The notes below the pieces were generated by a model. The model ran no database searches. It was not told where the DNA came from and was given only the letters and a program-made list of their open reading frames with translations. A program made the translations under genes and the position numbers. From an uncultured Porphyromonadaceae bacterium (lineage in GTDB: Bacteria > Bacteroidota > Bacteroidia > Bacteroidales > Muribaculaceae), in NCBI GenBank assembly GCA_902461565.1, contig CABPYL010000019.1, positions 1 to 53,308 of the forward strand: a stretch of 53,308 nucleotides of DNA, in the 5' to 3' direction. Positions 15,822 to 23,272 of the stretch are shown piece by piece. Within the stretch, counting starts at the first letter, position 1. Each line of letters opens with the position of its first letter.

Positions 15822-15859
15822 CCTCTATATAAAGAGGAGGAAGCTCTTGCTCCCTCCTC
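15822..15859 (-). promoter_or_regulatory. rimP leader with two mutually exclusive hairpins
   Basis: One hairpin pairs 15849-15859 with 15834-15844 (11 bp including one G-U, 4-nt loop). The other pairs 15833-15837 with 15822-15826. They share 15834-15837, so only one can form. The second lies 14-29 nt before the rimP start codon and could affect ribosome access. No ligand or protein partner can be read from the sequence. Confidence 0.5.
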
Positions 15860-15875
15860 TCTCGAAGATGTGCCA

Positions 15876-15907
15876 CAAAATTAATAAAAATTCGCCGTAT
15901 ATCCAAG
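15876..15907 (-). promoter_or_regulatory. Bacteroidota-type promoter for rimP-nusA-infB
   Basis: The minus-strand -7 element TAATTTTG (15876-15883) matches TAnnTTTG, with CTTG (15904-15907) exactly 20 bp upstream in the -33 place. Transcription would start near 15869, about 60 nt before rimP. Confidence 0.6.
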
Positions 15908-15980
15908 TGATAGAGTACAAAGACAGTTAGAACACGGCAATATTATTATCTGTAAGTTTTTGTTCCCAGATGATTATACA

Positions 15981-16182
15981 TATGGCCGGAGGCCATTCAT
16001 TTAGTTAACCCCGTACACTTGTGTGCGGGGAAAGGCAATCAACTGATATTCAGCCCCGGAGGTGGCTGCATAGGCAATTCGCGGACAACGCTGTGCAGCC
16101 ACCTCCGGGGCTGGTGGTTGATGTATACAAAATCCACGGGCGGCAAGCGCCCGCGGTTAACTAAATTTATGGCCTTCGGTCA
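15981..16182. repeat. Nested inverted-repeat element made of two opposed half-units
   Basis: The gene-free region 15809-16296 contains a ~200-bp element with dyad symmetry. The core is a perfect 20-bp inverted repeat (16051-16070 with 16094-16113) around a 23-nt loop. Outside it pair 16038-16043/16117-16122, the 12-bp 15999-16010/16155-16166, and 15991-15996/16169-16174. Each half also has its own hairpin at the same place: 16009-16030 on the left and 16137-16153 on the right. Read on opposite strands, the halves are diverged versions of one sequence (GGCC-rich hairpin, ATTTAGTTAACC, GC-rich hairpin, ATCAAC, then CAGCCCCGGAGGTGGCTGCA). This looks like a pair of REP-like palindromic units. No transposase is nearby. 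Confidence 0.75.
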
Positions 16183-16296
16183 TGCAATGCTTTGGTAATA
16201 CGATGATTATGCAGCGAATCTTACTCTAAAATAAAAATCGGGTCATTGCTGCGCTTGTTAATAAAAAATAACATTCTACAACAAACTTTATCTCTA

Positions 16297-16971
16297 TCAA
16301 TACTGCCTTTCGCCGAAGATTGCTGTGCCGATTCGTATAAGAGTACTGCCGGCGGCGATGGCCAGGGGGTAGTCGTCGCTCATTCCCATAGATACGATGT
16401 CGAAGCCTCGCAGGTCGGGGGCGACCTCTAAGATACGATTGCGGGTATCGGCTATTGCGCGGAAATCGGCACTGACACGGTCGGTGTCGTCGGTGTTAGT
16501 GGCCATTCCCATTATTCCGCAGATGTGAGTGGCTTTCAGATTCTCGAAGTTGCGGCTGCGGAACCAGTCGACAAGCTCGTCGGGCCCGAAACCGAATTTT
16601 GTTTCTTCGGCGGCAACATGTACCTGCATGAGCACGCGTGCCGTGATGCCGAGCCGTTCGGCCTCGGCGTCGACTGCCCGCAGGAGGTGGTCGGTGTCGA
16701 TGCTCTCTATCATCGCAACCGGACCGGCGGAGAACAGCTGACGTATCTTGTTTGTCTGCAGATGGCCGATGAAGTGCCAGCGTATGTCGGCAGGCAGGAC
16801 AGGCATCTTTTTCACCAGTTCCTGCACACGGCTTTCGCCAAACAGTCGTTGCCCGGCAGCGTAGGCATCGGCGATAGCTTCGGCCGGATGGAATTTTGAA
16901 ACAGCCACAAGCTCCACGCCCGGCGGGAGCGTGGAACGGATGGCGGCGATTGAATCGGCTATGCAGCCCAT
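16297..16971 (-). CDS. yggS: YggS-family pyridoxal phosphate homeostasis protein
   Basis: A 224-residue single-domain PLP-binding protein of the YggS/PROSC family, which buffers free PLP and affects amino-acid metabolism without known catalysis. The PLP lysine is in ELVAVSKFHPAE (Lys26). Other family blocks are FGESRVQELVKK, WHFIGHLQTNKIRQ, LMQVHVAAEETKFGF, GIMGMAT and the phosphate-binding SMGMSDDYPLAIAAGSTLIRIGTAIFG. It starts 4 bp after the DUF4494 gene, so it is the last gene of the run that begins with the dcw cluster. No convincing terminator follows; the next structure downstream is the nested palindrome. Confidence 0.95.
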   Translation of the reverse strand: MGCIADSIAAIRSTLPPGVELVAVSKFHPAEAIADAYAAGQRLFGESRVQELVKKMPVLPADIRWHFIGHLQTNKIRQLFSAGPVAMIESIDTDHLLRAVDAEAERLGITARVLMQVHVAAEETKFGFGPDELVDWFRSRNFENLKATHICGIMGMATNTDDTDRVSADFRAIADTRNRILEVAPDLRGFDIVSMGMSDDYPLAIAAGSTLIRIGTAIFGERQY

Positions 16972-16975
16972 AGTC

Positions 16976-17410
16976 TTATTCTGCAGTAAGTTTCATTTTA
17001 TAAACGTCCATAAGGGGCGTTTCGCTGATGGAGAGGATATCGTAGTCGGCCATAGTGCCTTTCATACCTTCCTCGAAGTGTTCGAATGCCTCCTTGAAAT
17101 CGGATGCCTGTACTAATATAAGCGAGTTGGAGCGCTTTTCGGCGGCAGTCTTTTCGTCGATGGTGATAAAGCCGACCTTAACAAGGTACCAGCGGTCGCC
17201 GCCCTGCCAGAATACTTCGGCGATTTTTGTGCGCTTTACGGCAGATACGGAGAATTCCCCGGAGATGTATGGACTTACTTCCTCGGTGATGCGTGCTTCG
17301 GCTTCTGTGAACGATAGCGCATCAACTAAATAAGGTTCATTTACTTTCTTGACAGAGCCGTTTTCCTGCAGTCTGTCATATCTTACTTTACATTCAAACC
17401 AGTTTGACAT
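16976..17410 (-). CDS. DUF4494 domain protein
   Basis: The 144-residue product matches DUF4494, a small family largely confined to Bacteroidota and without known function. It begins MSNWFECKVRYDR and has the family pattern of a charged beta-alpha fold (VNEPYLVDALSFTEAEARI; WYLVKVGFITIDE). There is no signal peptide or membrane segment. It sits 14 bp after the SGNH hydrolase gene and 4 bp before yggS, so it is co-transcribed with both. Confidence 0.88.
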   Translation of the reverse strand: MSNWFECKVRYDRLQENGSVKKVNEPYLVDALSFTEAEARITEEVSPYISGEFSVSAVKRTKIAEVFWQGGDRWYLVKVGFITIDEKTAAEKRSNSLILVQASDFKEAFEHFEEGMKGTMADYDILSISETPLMDVYKMKLTAE

Positions 17411-17424
17411 TGTACTTATTGTAT

Positions 17425-18654
17425 TTATTTGTTCTTACGGCCTTTTGCGGCCTTCTTGTTTTTTTTCTTGCCGTCTTTGGTATGAGCCTTGGCTTTCTCG
17501 GCGGCTATGCGCTGATGCTTGGCTTCGACACTGGCGTCGAGGATCGGACGGATTTCGGGATATAGTTTTTCGGCGTAGTATTTGAAGCCGAGGTCGGTGA
17601 GGTGGATGCCATCCACGGTGCCGTCGTCTTCGACGCCGTCTAAGTTAACGCTGTCCACATAGTAGAGGTTGGCGGGATTCTCGGCCTTGAGTTTATCGTA
17701 GTTCCTGCGGTATTTCTCGTTCTTGGCAGGGAGATATTTGTTGAAGAAAGAGTCGTAGCGGTAGTATGGGTAGAGCGGTCCTTCCACCATAACAATGGGA
17801 ACGTCGGGTTTGGCGTCGCGCAGGATTTTCACAAAACCGTAAGTGAGGGTATCGCACATCATTTCGGTGCAGTTGGGCACCGGGTCGAGGATATACATGT
17901 CCACATCCGGAATGCTTGCCAATGCACGGGCTACCTCGGAGTCCATCTTTCCGTCGCCGCTGAAACCGAGGTTGACAACTTCGGCGTTGAGCATGCGCGA
18001 CAGTATGTTTGTGGCCGCCATACCAGTGCGCGAGGCGCAACCTCCCTGCAGGATGCTGGTGCCGTAGGCGATAATCTTGCGGTCGGGGTCTATCAGCGAT
18101 GTGGCGCCGGCGTTGATGTCGGCGTTCTCGTCAACCTTTATTTCGAGCCATTCTATACCGTCGTACAGAGGGAAGTAAACCATATATTCTGTCGTGTGTG
18201 CGGTATCGAGGTTGCTCACGTATAGCGATTCCACAATCTTCTCTTCCTTAGGGTATTTGTCAGATATATATGGACGGTTGGTGTTTACGTGGCGCCAAAC
18301 CGAATCACCTTCGAAAATATACAGGTCTGTACCCTTGAGGCCGGTATCGGCCATGTGTATCATGTGCGTGTTCAGATGCAGCTTGTAGCGCACGCCAATG
18401 CGCGACGAGTTTGTGGCGAAGCGTACGCCTATTCCCGACGAGCACTGCTGACGGTCCCACAGGGATGTGCGTACACTATCCTTAAGATATGCCGGCAGAC
18501 GAGAGAAGTCGCGTTCAGTATCGTTGAAACCCTTGTTGATGATACGCAATTCTTTTGCGTTGACGTATTTCCAGGGCTTTTCGGGTTCGTCGGCCGCGAA
18601 TGCACCGATTGTCAGCAGCATGGCAGCTGCGGTGATAATAAGTTTTCGAAGCAT
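17425..18654 (-). CDS. Secreted SGNH/GDSL-type hydrolase
   Basis: A 409-residue protein with a signal peptide (MLRKLIITAAAMLLTIGAFA). An N-terminal beta-sandwich-like domain (about 25-185) comes before an SGNH hydrolase domain. The nucleophile block is IAYGTSILQGGCASR (Ser200), the Gly block NLGFSGDGKMD (about 228-238), the Asn block DPVPNCTEMM (Asn261), and the Asp-His pair DGIHLTDLG (Asp348, His351). Such enzymes usually remove acetyl or acyl groups from glycans; the substrate here is unknown. A lysine-rich tail (about 380-409) follows. It lies 42 bp after the sirtuin gene and 14 bp before DUF4494. Confidence 0.9.
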   Translation of the reverse strand: MLRKLIITAAAMLLTIGAFAADEPEKPWKYVNAKELRIINKGFNDTERDFSRLPAYLKDSVRTSLWDRQQCSSGIGVRFATNSSRIGVRYKLHLNTHMIHMADTGLKGTDLYIFEGDSVWRHVNTNRPYISDKYPKEEKIVESLYVSNLDTAHTTEYMVYFPLYDGIEWLEIKVDENADINAGATSLIDPDRKIIAYGTSILQGGCASRTGMAATNILSRMLNAEVVNLGFSGDGKMDSEVARALASIPDVDMYILDPVPNCTEMMCDTLTYGFVKILRDAKPDVPIVMVEGPLYPYYRYDSFFNKYLPAKNEKYRRNYDKLKAENPANLYYVDSVNLDGVEDDGTVDGIHLTDLGFKYYAEKLYPEIRPILDASVEAKHQRIAAEKAKAHTKDGKKKNKKAAKGRKNK

Positions 18655-18696
18655 GATTTCAGGTTGGTTTATGTCTGTGTTGTTTTATGTTGTCGT

Positions 18697-19401
18697 TTAC
18701 CGACAGTATTTGTCGATAAGAATTTTTTCGAGTTCAGCGACGCCCTCGGTGGCCGGTTTGCGGATAAGTGTTACTCCGGCAGGTACAGTGGACGGGTTGG
18801 GATCGATATAGTACACGGGCGTCCCTTTGCGTACGTAGTTGAGGAGCGCGGCGGCGGGGTACACCACTAATGACGTGCCGATTATCACGAAGATGTCGGC
18901 TTCAGCCGCTATCTCTGTGGCAGGTTCGAACATAGGAACGGCTTCCTGGAAGAACACGATGTGGGGACGCACGTGGTGGCCGTCGATAACGGTCTGCGGC
19001 GTTGTTTCGGCGTTGTAGTCGATTTTGTACACCTTGGATTCGTCGTCGAGGGCGCGCACTTTCGTAAGTTCGCCATGCAGGTGCATCACATTGGTGCTTC
19101 CGGCGCGTTCGTGCAGGTCGTCCACGTTCTGGGTGATAACGTATACGTCGAAATATTTCTCAAGCTCGCGCAGGCCGAAATGACCGGCGTTTGGTTTTGC
19201 GCCTCCGAGCTGCTTGCGGCGCTCGTTGTAGAATTTGTGTATCAGCTCCGGATTGCGGCGGAAGCCGTCGGCGCTTGCTACGTCCATAACGGGGTATTCT
19301 TCCCACAGGCCGTCGGCGTCGCGGAAGGTGCGGATACCGCTTTCGGCGCTCATACCGGCACCGGTGGATACAACTAAACGTAGTTTTTTATCAGTGGTCA
19401 T
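18697..19401 (-). CDS. Sir2-family NAD-dependent protein deacylase
   Basis: A 234-residue class III sirtuin that removes acyl groups from lysines using NAD. The start is set at MTTDKKLRLVVSTGAG, overlapping the last 11 bp of ftsZ; the longer frame would be a shadow of ftsZ. NAD-binding motifs are STGAGMSAESGIRTFRDADG and TQNVDDLHERAGS with the catalytic His in LHGEL. The YNERRKQL segment has the Tyr/Arg pair typical of desuccinylase/demalonylase sirtuins. No zinc-binding cysteines are present in the region where most sirtuins have four, and the usual FGE motif is FQE (VFFQEAVPM). A close match to E. coli CobB is not claimed. Confidence 0.92.
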   Translation of the reverse strand: MTTDKKLRLVVSTGAGMSAESGIRTFRDADGLWEEYPVMDVASADGFRRNPELIHKFYNERRKQLGGAKPNAGHFGLRELEKYFDVYVITQNVDDLHERAGSTNVMHLHGELTKVRALDDESKVYKIDYNAETTPQTVIDGHHVRPHIVFFQEAVPMFEPATEIAAEADIFVIIGTSLVVYPAAALLNYVRKGTPVYYIDPNPSTVPAGVTLIRKPATEGVAELEKILIDKYCR

Positions 19402-20758
19402 CGAGGGAGAAGGTAATGGTGTCGTTGTTTTTGGGTTTTGGTTTCTCGGCTGCGGGCTGCTGCGGTTCGAGTTTCGGGACTGCGGTTTTTGCCGGTGCAG
19501 CAACGTTGCGCTTGTCGCGCTTGTAGGCAGGAGTAGCTTCCACGCGTGCTATGGCCTCGTCGCTGTCCAGCTCGTCGGGGCTGAGGATATAGTAGTTCTG
19601 TGTTTCCTGACGGCGGATAAGATCGTCGACCTTGTCGGTACCGTAGGCTGCCGAAATGGCCTTGATGTCGGCGGGAGTGGTTTCCTTGTCGTCGTCGTTT
19701 GCGCGGGCGCCGTGGATGTCGTCGATGTGTATGCCGTTTGTCTCGACCGACATGTCGAATCCGGAAGCCAGGATTGTGAATTTAATCTTGTTTCCGAGTG
19801 TATCGTCGAAGCCCCATCCGAATTTGATGTGAACCCGCTGATTGATGGAAGCCACAAGCTGGTTGGCCTCTGACGATTCCGACAGCAGCAGCGGCGGATT
19901 GAGGTCGTGCGAGTAGTAGAAAGCGAACAGGAGCTCGCGTGCGCTCATAATGTTTGTCTCGCACAGAAGGGGCGAGTTTAGAGCGTCCTCGATGGCATGT
20001 TTCAGACGTCCTTCACCTTCGCCGTATCCCACGGATATCAGTGCCGTGCGTCCGTTTCGCAGGCATGTGTCCACGTCGCGCATATCAATGTTTATGTTCG
20101 CCAGTATGGTAACCATGTCGGAGATTGTGCGGGCGGCCGTGGTAAGAATTTCATCGGCTTTGCTGAAACCGTCCTGCCATGCCATTGTGGGATAGATCTG
20201 GCTGAGCCGGTCGTTGTTTATCATCAGCATAGCATCCACGTTCTCCTGCAGGAGTGCAGCTCCCTGCATGGCACATTTGATACGAGCCATACCTTCGAAG
20301 AAGAACGGGATTGTAACGATGCCAACAGTGAGGATTCCTTTGTCTTTGGCAATTTTTGCAACCACGGGAGCAGCGCCGGTACCAGTGCCGCCGCCCATGC
20401 CAGCGGTAACGAATACCATCTGCACGTCGGGCGTGAGCAGCTTCAGAATTTCCTCGGCGCTTTCTTCGGCGGCCTCTCGGCCTTTCTCGGGCTTGCTGCC
20501 GGCTCCGAGGCCGTTGCATACCTTAGGGCCAAGAAGCACCTTGGTAGGAACGTCTATTGGAAGGAGAGCCTGGCGGTCGGTGTTGAGCACAACAAAGTCT
20601 ACTCCTTTAACGTTCTGCTTTGCCATATATGCCACGGCGTTGCAGCCGCCGCCGCCAACACCCATCGCGAGGATGGTTGGTGCACCGCCCTCAAGAACTT
20701 CGTTGGCGTTTTTATATTTGTCGATCAAGTCGGGATTTTCAGAATCGTAATATGTCAT
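19391..20758 (-). CDS. ftsZ: Cell division protein FtsZ
   Basis: Tubulin-like GTPase that forms the Z-ring. The 455-residue protein has the GTPase core with GVGGGGCNAV, the tubulin signature GMGGGTGTGAAP, and the T7-loop NIDMRDVD. The C-terminal linker begins after about residue 330 and includes LSPDELDSDEAIARVEATPAYKR. It ends with ITFSLDDH, which does not resemble the common FtsZ C-terminal peptide that binds FtsA. It lies 30 bp after ftsA, and its stop overlaps the sirtuin start. Confidence 0.97.
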   Translation of the reverse strand: MTYYDSENPDLIDKYKNANEVLEGGAPTILAMGVGGGGCNAVAYMAKQNVKGVDFVVLNTDRQALLPIDVPTKVLLGPKVCNGLGAGSKPEKGREAAEESAEEILKLLTPDVQMVFVTAGMGGGTGTGAAPVVAKIAKDKGILTVGIVTIPFFFEGMARIKCAMQGAALLQENVDAMLMINNDRLSQIYPTMAWQDGFSKADEILTTAARTISDMVTILANINIDMRDVDTCLRNGRTALISVGYGEGEGRLKHAIEDALNSPLLCETNIMSARELLFAFYYSHDLNPPLLLSESSEANQLVASINQRVHIKFGWGFDDTLGNKIKFTILASGFDMSVETNGIHIDDIHGARANDDDKETTPADIKAISAAYGTDKVDDLIRRQETQNYYILSPDELDSDEAIARVEATPAYKRDKRNVAAPAKTAVPKLEPQQPAAEKPKPKNNDTITFSLDDH

Positions 20759-20788
20759 TTCGCTGATTTTTATGCGGTGAGAGCTTTG

Positions 20789-22363
20789 TTATTTTTCATT
20801 ATCATCATCGTCGTCGGCAACACCCTCGGGTGGCATGAAGATTTTTATGAAACGGTTGCGCAGAATCTCCATTCCCTTTTTAGTGTCTTCGAAGTGATCG
20901 TCGTCGGCAGCCGTTCCGGTCGCTGGTCCGGATTCGTATTCGGTGGAGTCATCATATTCTTCCTCCTCGAATTCGTTCTTTTCTAACTTCTGCTCGCGTC
21001 TGGATTGTTTTCTGCCCCAGCCGAAAATGCCGAAGCGCTTGTGAGGCTTGCTTTTCTCTTCGGGTTCGGCCTCTCCGTCGGGATCGTCGCGCAAGATGTC
21101 GTCCTCGTCGTCGGGCACAGGTACCGGTTTGGGACGGTTTTCGCGGGTCCTTGTCGGTGTTTCGGTGGCGGCGGTTCTTTCGATTTTTTCCACCGTAACA
21201 TTTTCGAATACCGGTTCCTGTTCGGCCGGTGTATCGTCCTGTTCGGGTTCCGGGTCGGCCATGCAGCTTGTCTGGAACACACGCGACGCCGCAGAAAGAA
21301 GGGCTACGATGTCGATGTTGGCTGCGTCGTTGCGGCCAGCCACGCGGAAGGATACTCCGGATGGCATCTCGGCCTGACGAACGGGCAGCTTCGAGAGTGC
21401 CGACAGTTGTTCTGCAAGGTCCTTTATACGTGCGCCTCCGCCGGTGATTACAATCTTGGTAACGGCCTGTGCTCCAAGACCGGAATTTTCGATCTGGTTG
21501 AAAACGTTGGCGGCGATTTCACCGCAGCGGGAGTGCACGTAGTTGCGTACGTTTTCGGCGCTGCCGTCGGGTTTTTCGGCGTATTCGCGTTTCATCCGTT
21601 CGGCGCCTTCCTCGGTTGTGCCCAAGCCGGCCACCAGATCGAGGTTTATCAGACGCGAGCCCATAGGAATAGTGCGGAACGATGCCAATGTGCCGCTTTT
21701 GTATATTGCCACCGATGTTGTTTCGGCGCCGACATCCACAAGTGCTGTTCCGAGTTCCTTGTCGTCGGCTGTGAGGACGAAATCGCCTGTCGCCTTGGCG
21801 TCTATTATATATTTTACCTCCGGAGTGAGCGATCCGGCGAATTTTATACGTTCGAGATTCTGTATCGTCTCCCGGGCGCAGGAAATCATAAGGAATTCGG
21901 CGCGCAGGCTGTCGCCGTAAGTTCCTACGGGCTGTGCCGTGGCGGTGTTGTTGACCAGATAGCTGCGAGGAATAGCTTCGATAATGTGCTTTTCGGCTTC
22001 GAAGTTCTGTTTAGCCTCGAAGATAAGACGCTGGATGTGCTTGCCGGTAATTTCGCATTCGTCCGGGAACTTGGCCGATGCCTGTGCGCGTTTGCCGGCG
22101 AGGGAGCGACCGCCAATAGACAGGGCGAGGGCGCGTATGCGGCGTTTGCCAACGGCGGGAGAAGCCTCGAGCCGGGCGATGATGTCGTTGACGGCCGATG
22201 ATACCTCACGTATGTTCTGCACGCGGCCATAGCGTACGTTGTTTGACGCAGGCATTTCCTCCACGGCAAGCACGGACAGGTTGCCGGAGGCGTCGCTGTA
22301 GCCTATGGCGCCTTTGATTTTGGAAGAAGCTATTTCTATTGCTGCTATATATTTCGGTTCCAT
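20789..22363 (-). CDS. ftsA: Cell division protein FtsA
   Basis: Actin-like protein that tethers FtsZ to the membrane. The 524-residue product has the ATPase fold: an N-terminal phosphate loop (AAIEIASSKIKGAIGYSD), the SHS2/1C domain (about 85-165), the second phosphate loop ALVDVGAETTSVAIYKSG, and IVITGGGARIKDLAE. After about residue 370 there is a long low-complexity extension rich in Glu, Asp and Pro. Near the end comes a possible membrane-binding helix (KGMEILRNRFIKIFM), followed by an acidic tail. It is 12 bp after ftsQ and 30 bp before ftsZ. Confidence 0.95.
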   Translation of the reverse strand: MEPKYIAAIEIASSKIKGAIGYSDASGNLSVLAVEEMPASNNVRYGRVQNIREVSSAVNDIIARLEASPAVGKRRIRALALSIGGRSLAGKRAQASAKFPDECEITGKHIQRLIFEAKQNFEAEKHIIEAIPRSYLVNNTATAQPVGTYGDSLRAEFLMISCARETIQNLERIKFAGSLTPEVKYIIDAKATGDFVLTADDKELGTALVDVGAETTSVAIYKSGTLASFRTIPMGSRLINLDLVAGLGTTEEGAERMKREYAEKPDGSAENVRNYVHSRCGEIAANVFNQIENSGLGAQAVTKIVITGGGARIKDLAEQLSALSKLPVRQAEMPSGVSFRVAGRNDAANIDIVALLSAASRVFQTSCMADPEPEQDDTPAEQEPVFENVTVEKIERTAATETPTRTRENRPKPVPVPDDEDDILRDDPDGEAEPEEKSKPHKRFGIFGWGRKQSRREQKLEKNEFEEEEYDDSTEYESGPATGTAADDDHFEDTKKGMEILRNRFIKIFMPPEGVADDDDDNEK

Positions 22364-22375
22364 TAGCGGAAGATT

Positions 22376-23245
22376 TTAAGGAAGAGTTCGTTTCTGGTCG
22401 GCTAAGATTTCGGGATTTATATCCTCGGGAGACGGTTCGTTGTCGGCAATGTCGAGGGCTCCTGTCATTTCGTCCTCGGTTGGTACGGCAACGGGTGGCA
22501 TCTCTTTGTTGCGGCGAGTGGCGACAACGCGGTCGCGCCACTTCACGGCTACGGTGTCGTATGTGTTCCAGCCTTTTGTGGGAGCAATATGGCGGTAGAA
22601 TGCCCGCAACCGCATAAATTTGTCGGCCACCATAGAGGTGTCGCCGAAGTTTATCACATGGCCCACGATTGTCGGCACAAGGATTATGTTGCCGTCGGCT
22701 TCCTGGGTTACAGTAGCGACCATCGCGTTGGCCGAAGGATCGGAACTGATATAATCCAACAGCGGCAAAAGGCGCTGGGCCGGGTATTCCGAGCCGAAAG
22801 TGCCCACTAAAACGGGAACGTCTATATGATAACGCACATCGGCCGAGATTCGTTTACCGGAGGCGTTGATATAGTACGATGGACGTGTGGTATCGAACAC
22901 GCGGGCAACAGGTACCATCGGCTCCACGTACACCTGAAGCCGACCGTCGGTAGTGAGCGTAATGTTGGCGCTCTGTAACTTGTCGGAATCGCGCAGACGC
23001 TTTTCCAAGGTAGCTATGTCGAAGGTTTTCAGCTTTTCGGCCGCCATCTTTTCCGGGTCTACGTTCAGTTCCTGCATCACGTCGGAAACGTTTACAAATT
23101 TCGAATCCGGATCGGAAAGCACAATGTCGATATGATTGCTCATGCGAGCCTCCGATGCCATCGTGTGCGTGAAGGGGAGCGCAAAGCAGATGTAGACGAT
23201 TATGATAACCGTCAGAACAAACATTAGTATAGTGTTTCTCGACAT
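22376..23245 (-). CDS. ftsQ: FtsQ-type cell division protein
   Basis: A 289-residue bitopic membrane protein in the ftsQ place between murC and ftsA. The membrane segment is at residues 6-26 (ILMFVLTVIIIVYICFALPF). A POTRA-like region follows with VNVSDVMQELNVDP and IATLEKRLRDSDKLQSANI, then VYVEPMVPVARVFD. The C-terminal ~45 residues are acidic and Pro-rich. Sequence conservation of FtsQ is low, so the call relies on topology and position. It is 27 bp after murC. There is no murB or ddl here, as is usual in Bacteroidota. Confidence 0.85.
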   Translation of the reverse strand: MSRNTILMFVLTVIIIVYICFALPFTHTMASEARMSNHIDIVLSDPDSKFVNVSDVMQELNVDPEKMAAEKLKTFDIATLEKRLRDSDKLQSANITLTTDGRLQVYVEPMVPVARVFDTTRPSYYINASGKRISADVRYHIDVPVLVGTFGSEYPAQRLLPLLDYISSDPSANAMVATVTQEADGNIILVPTIVGHVINFGDTSMVADKFMRLRAFYRHIAPTKGWNTYDTVAVKWRDRVVATRRNKEMPPVAVPTEDEMTGALDIADNEPSPEDINPEILADQKRTLP

Positions 23246-23272
23246 TGCGCCAGTTTACTGATTGTCAAATTA

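Noticed and set aside
16246..16431. Small plus-strand open frame overlapping the end of yggS
   Set aside because: Mostly antisense to yggS and without start context.
21005..22201. 398-codon open frame antisense to ftsA
   Set aside because: Shadow of ftsA; low-complexity Phe/Gly/Cys translation.
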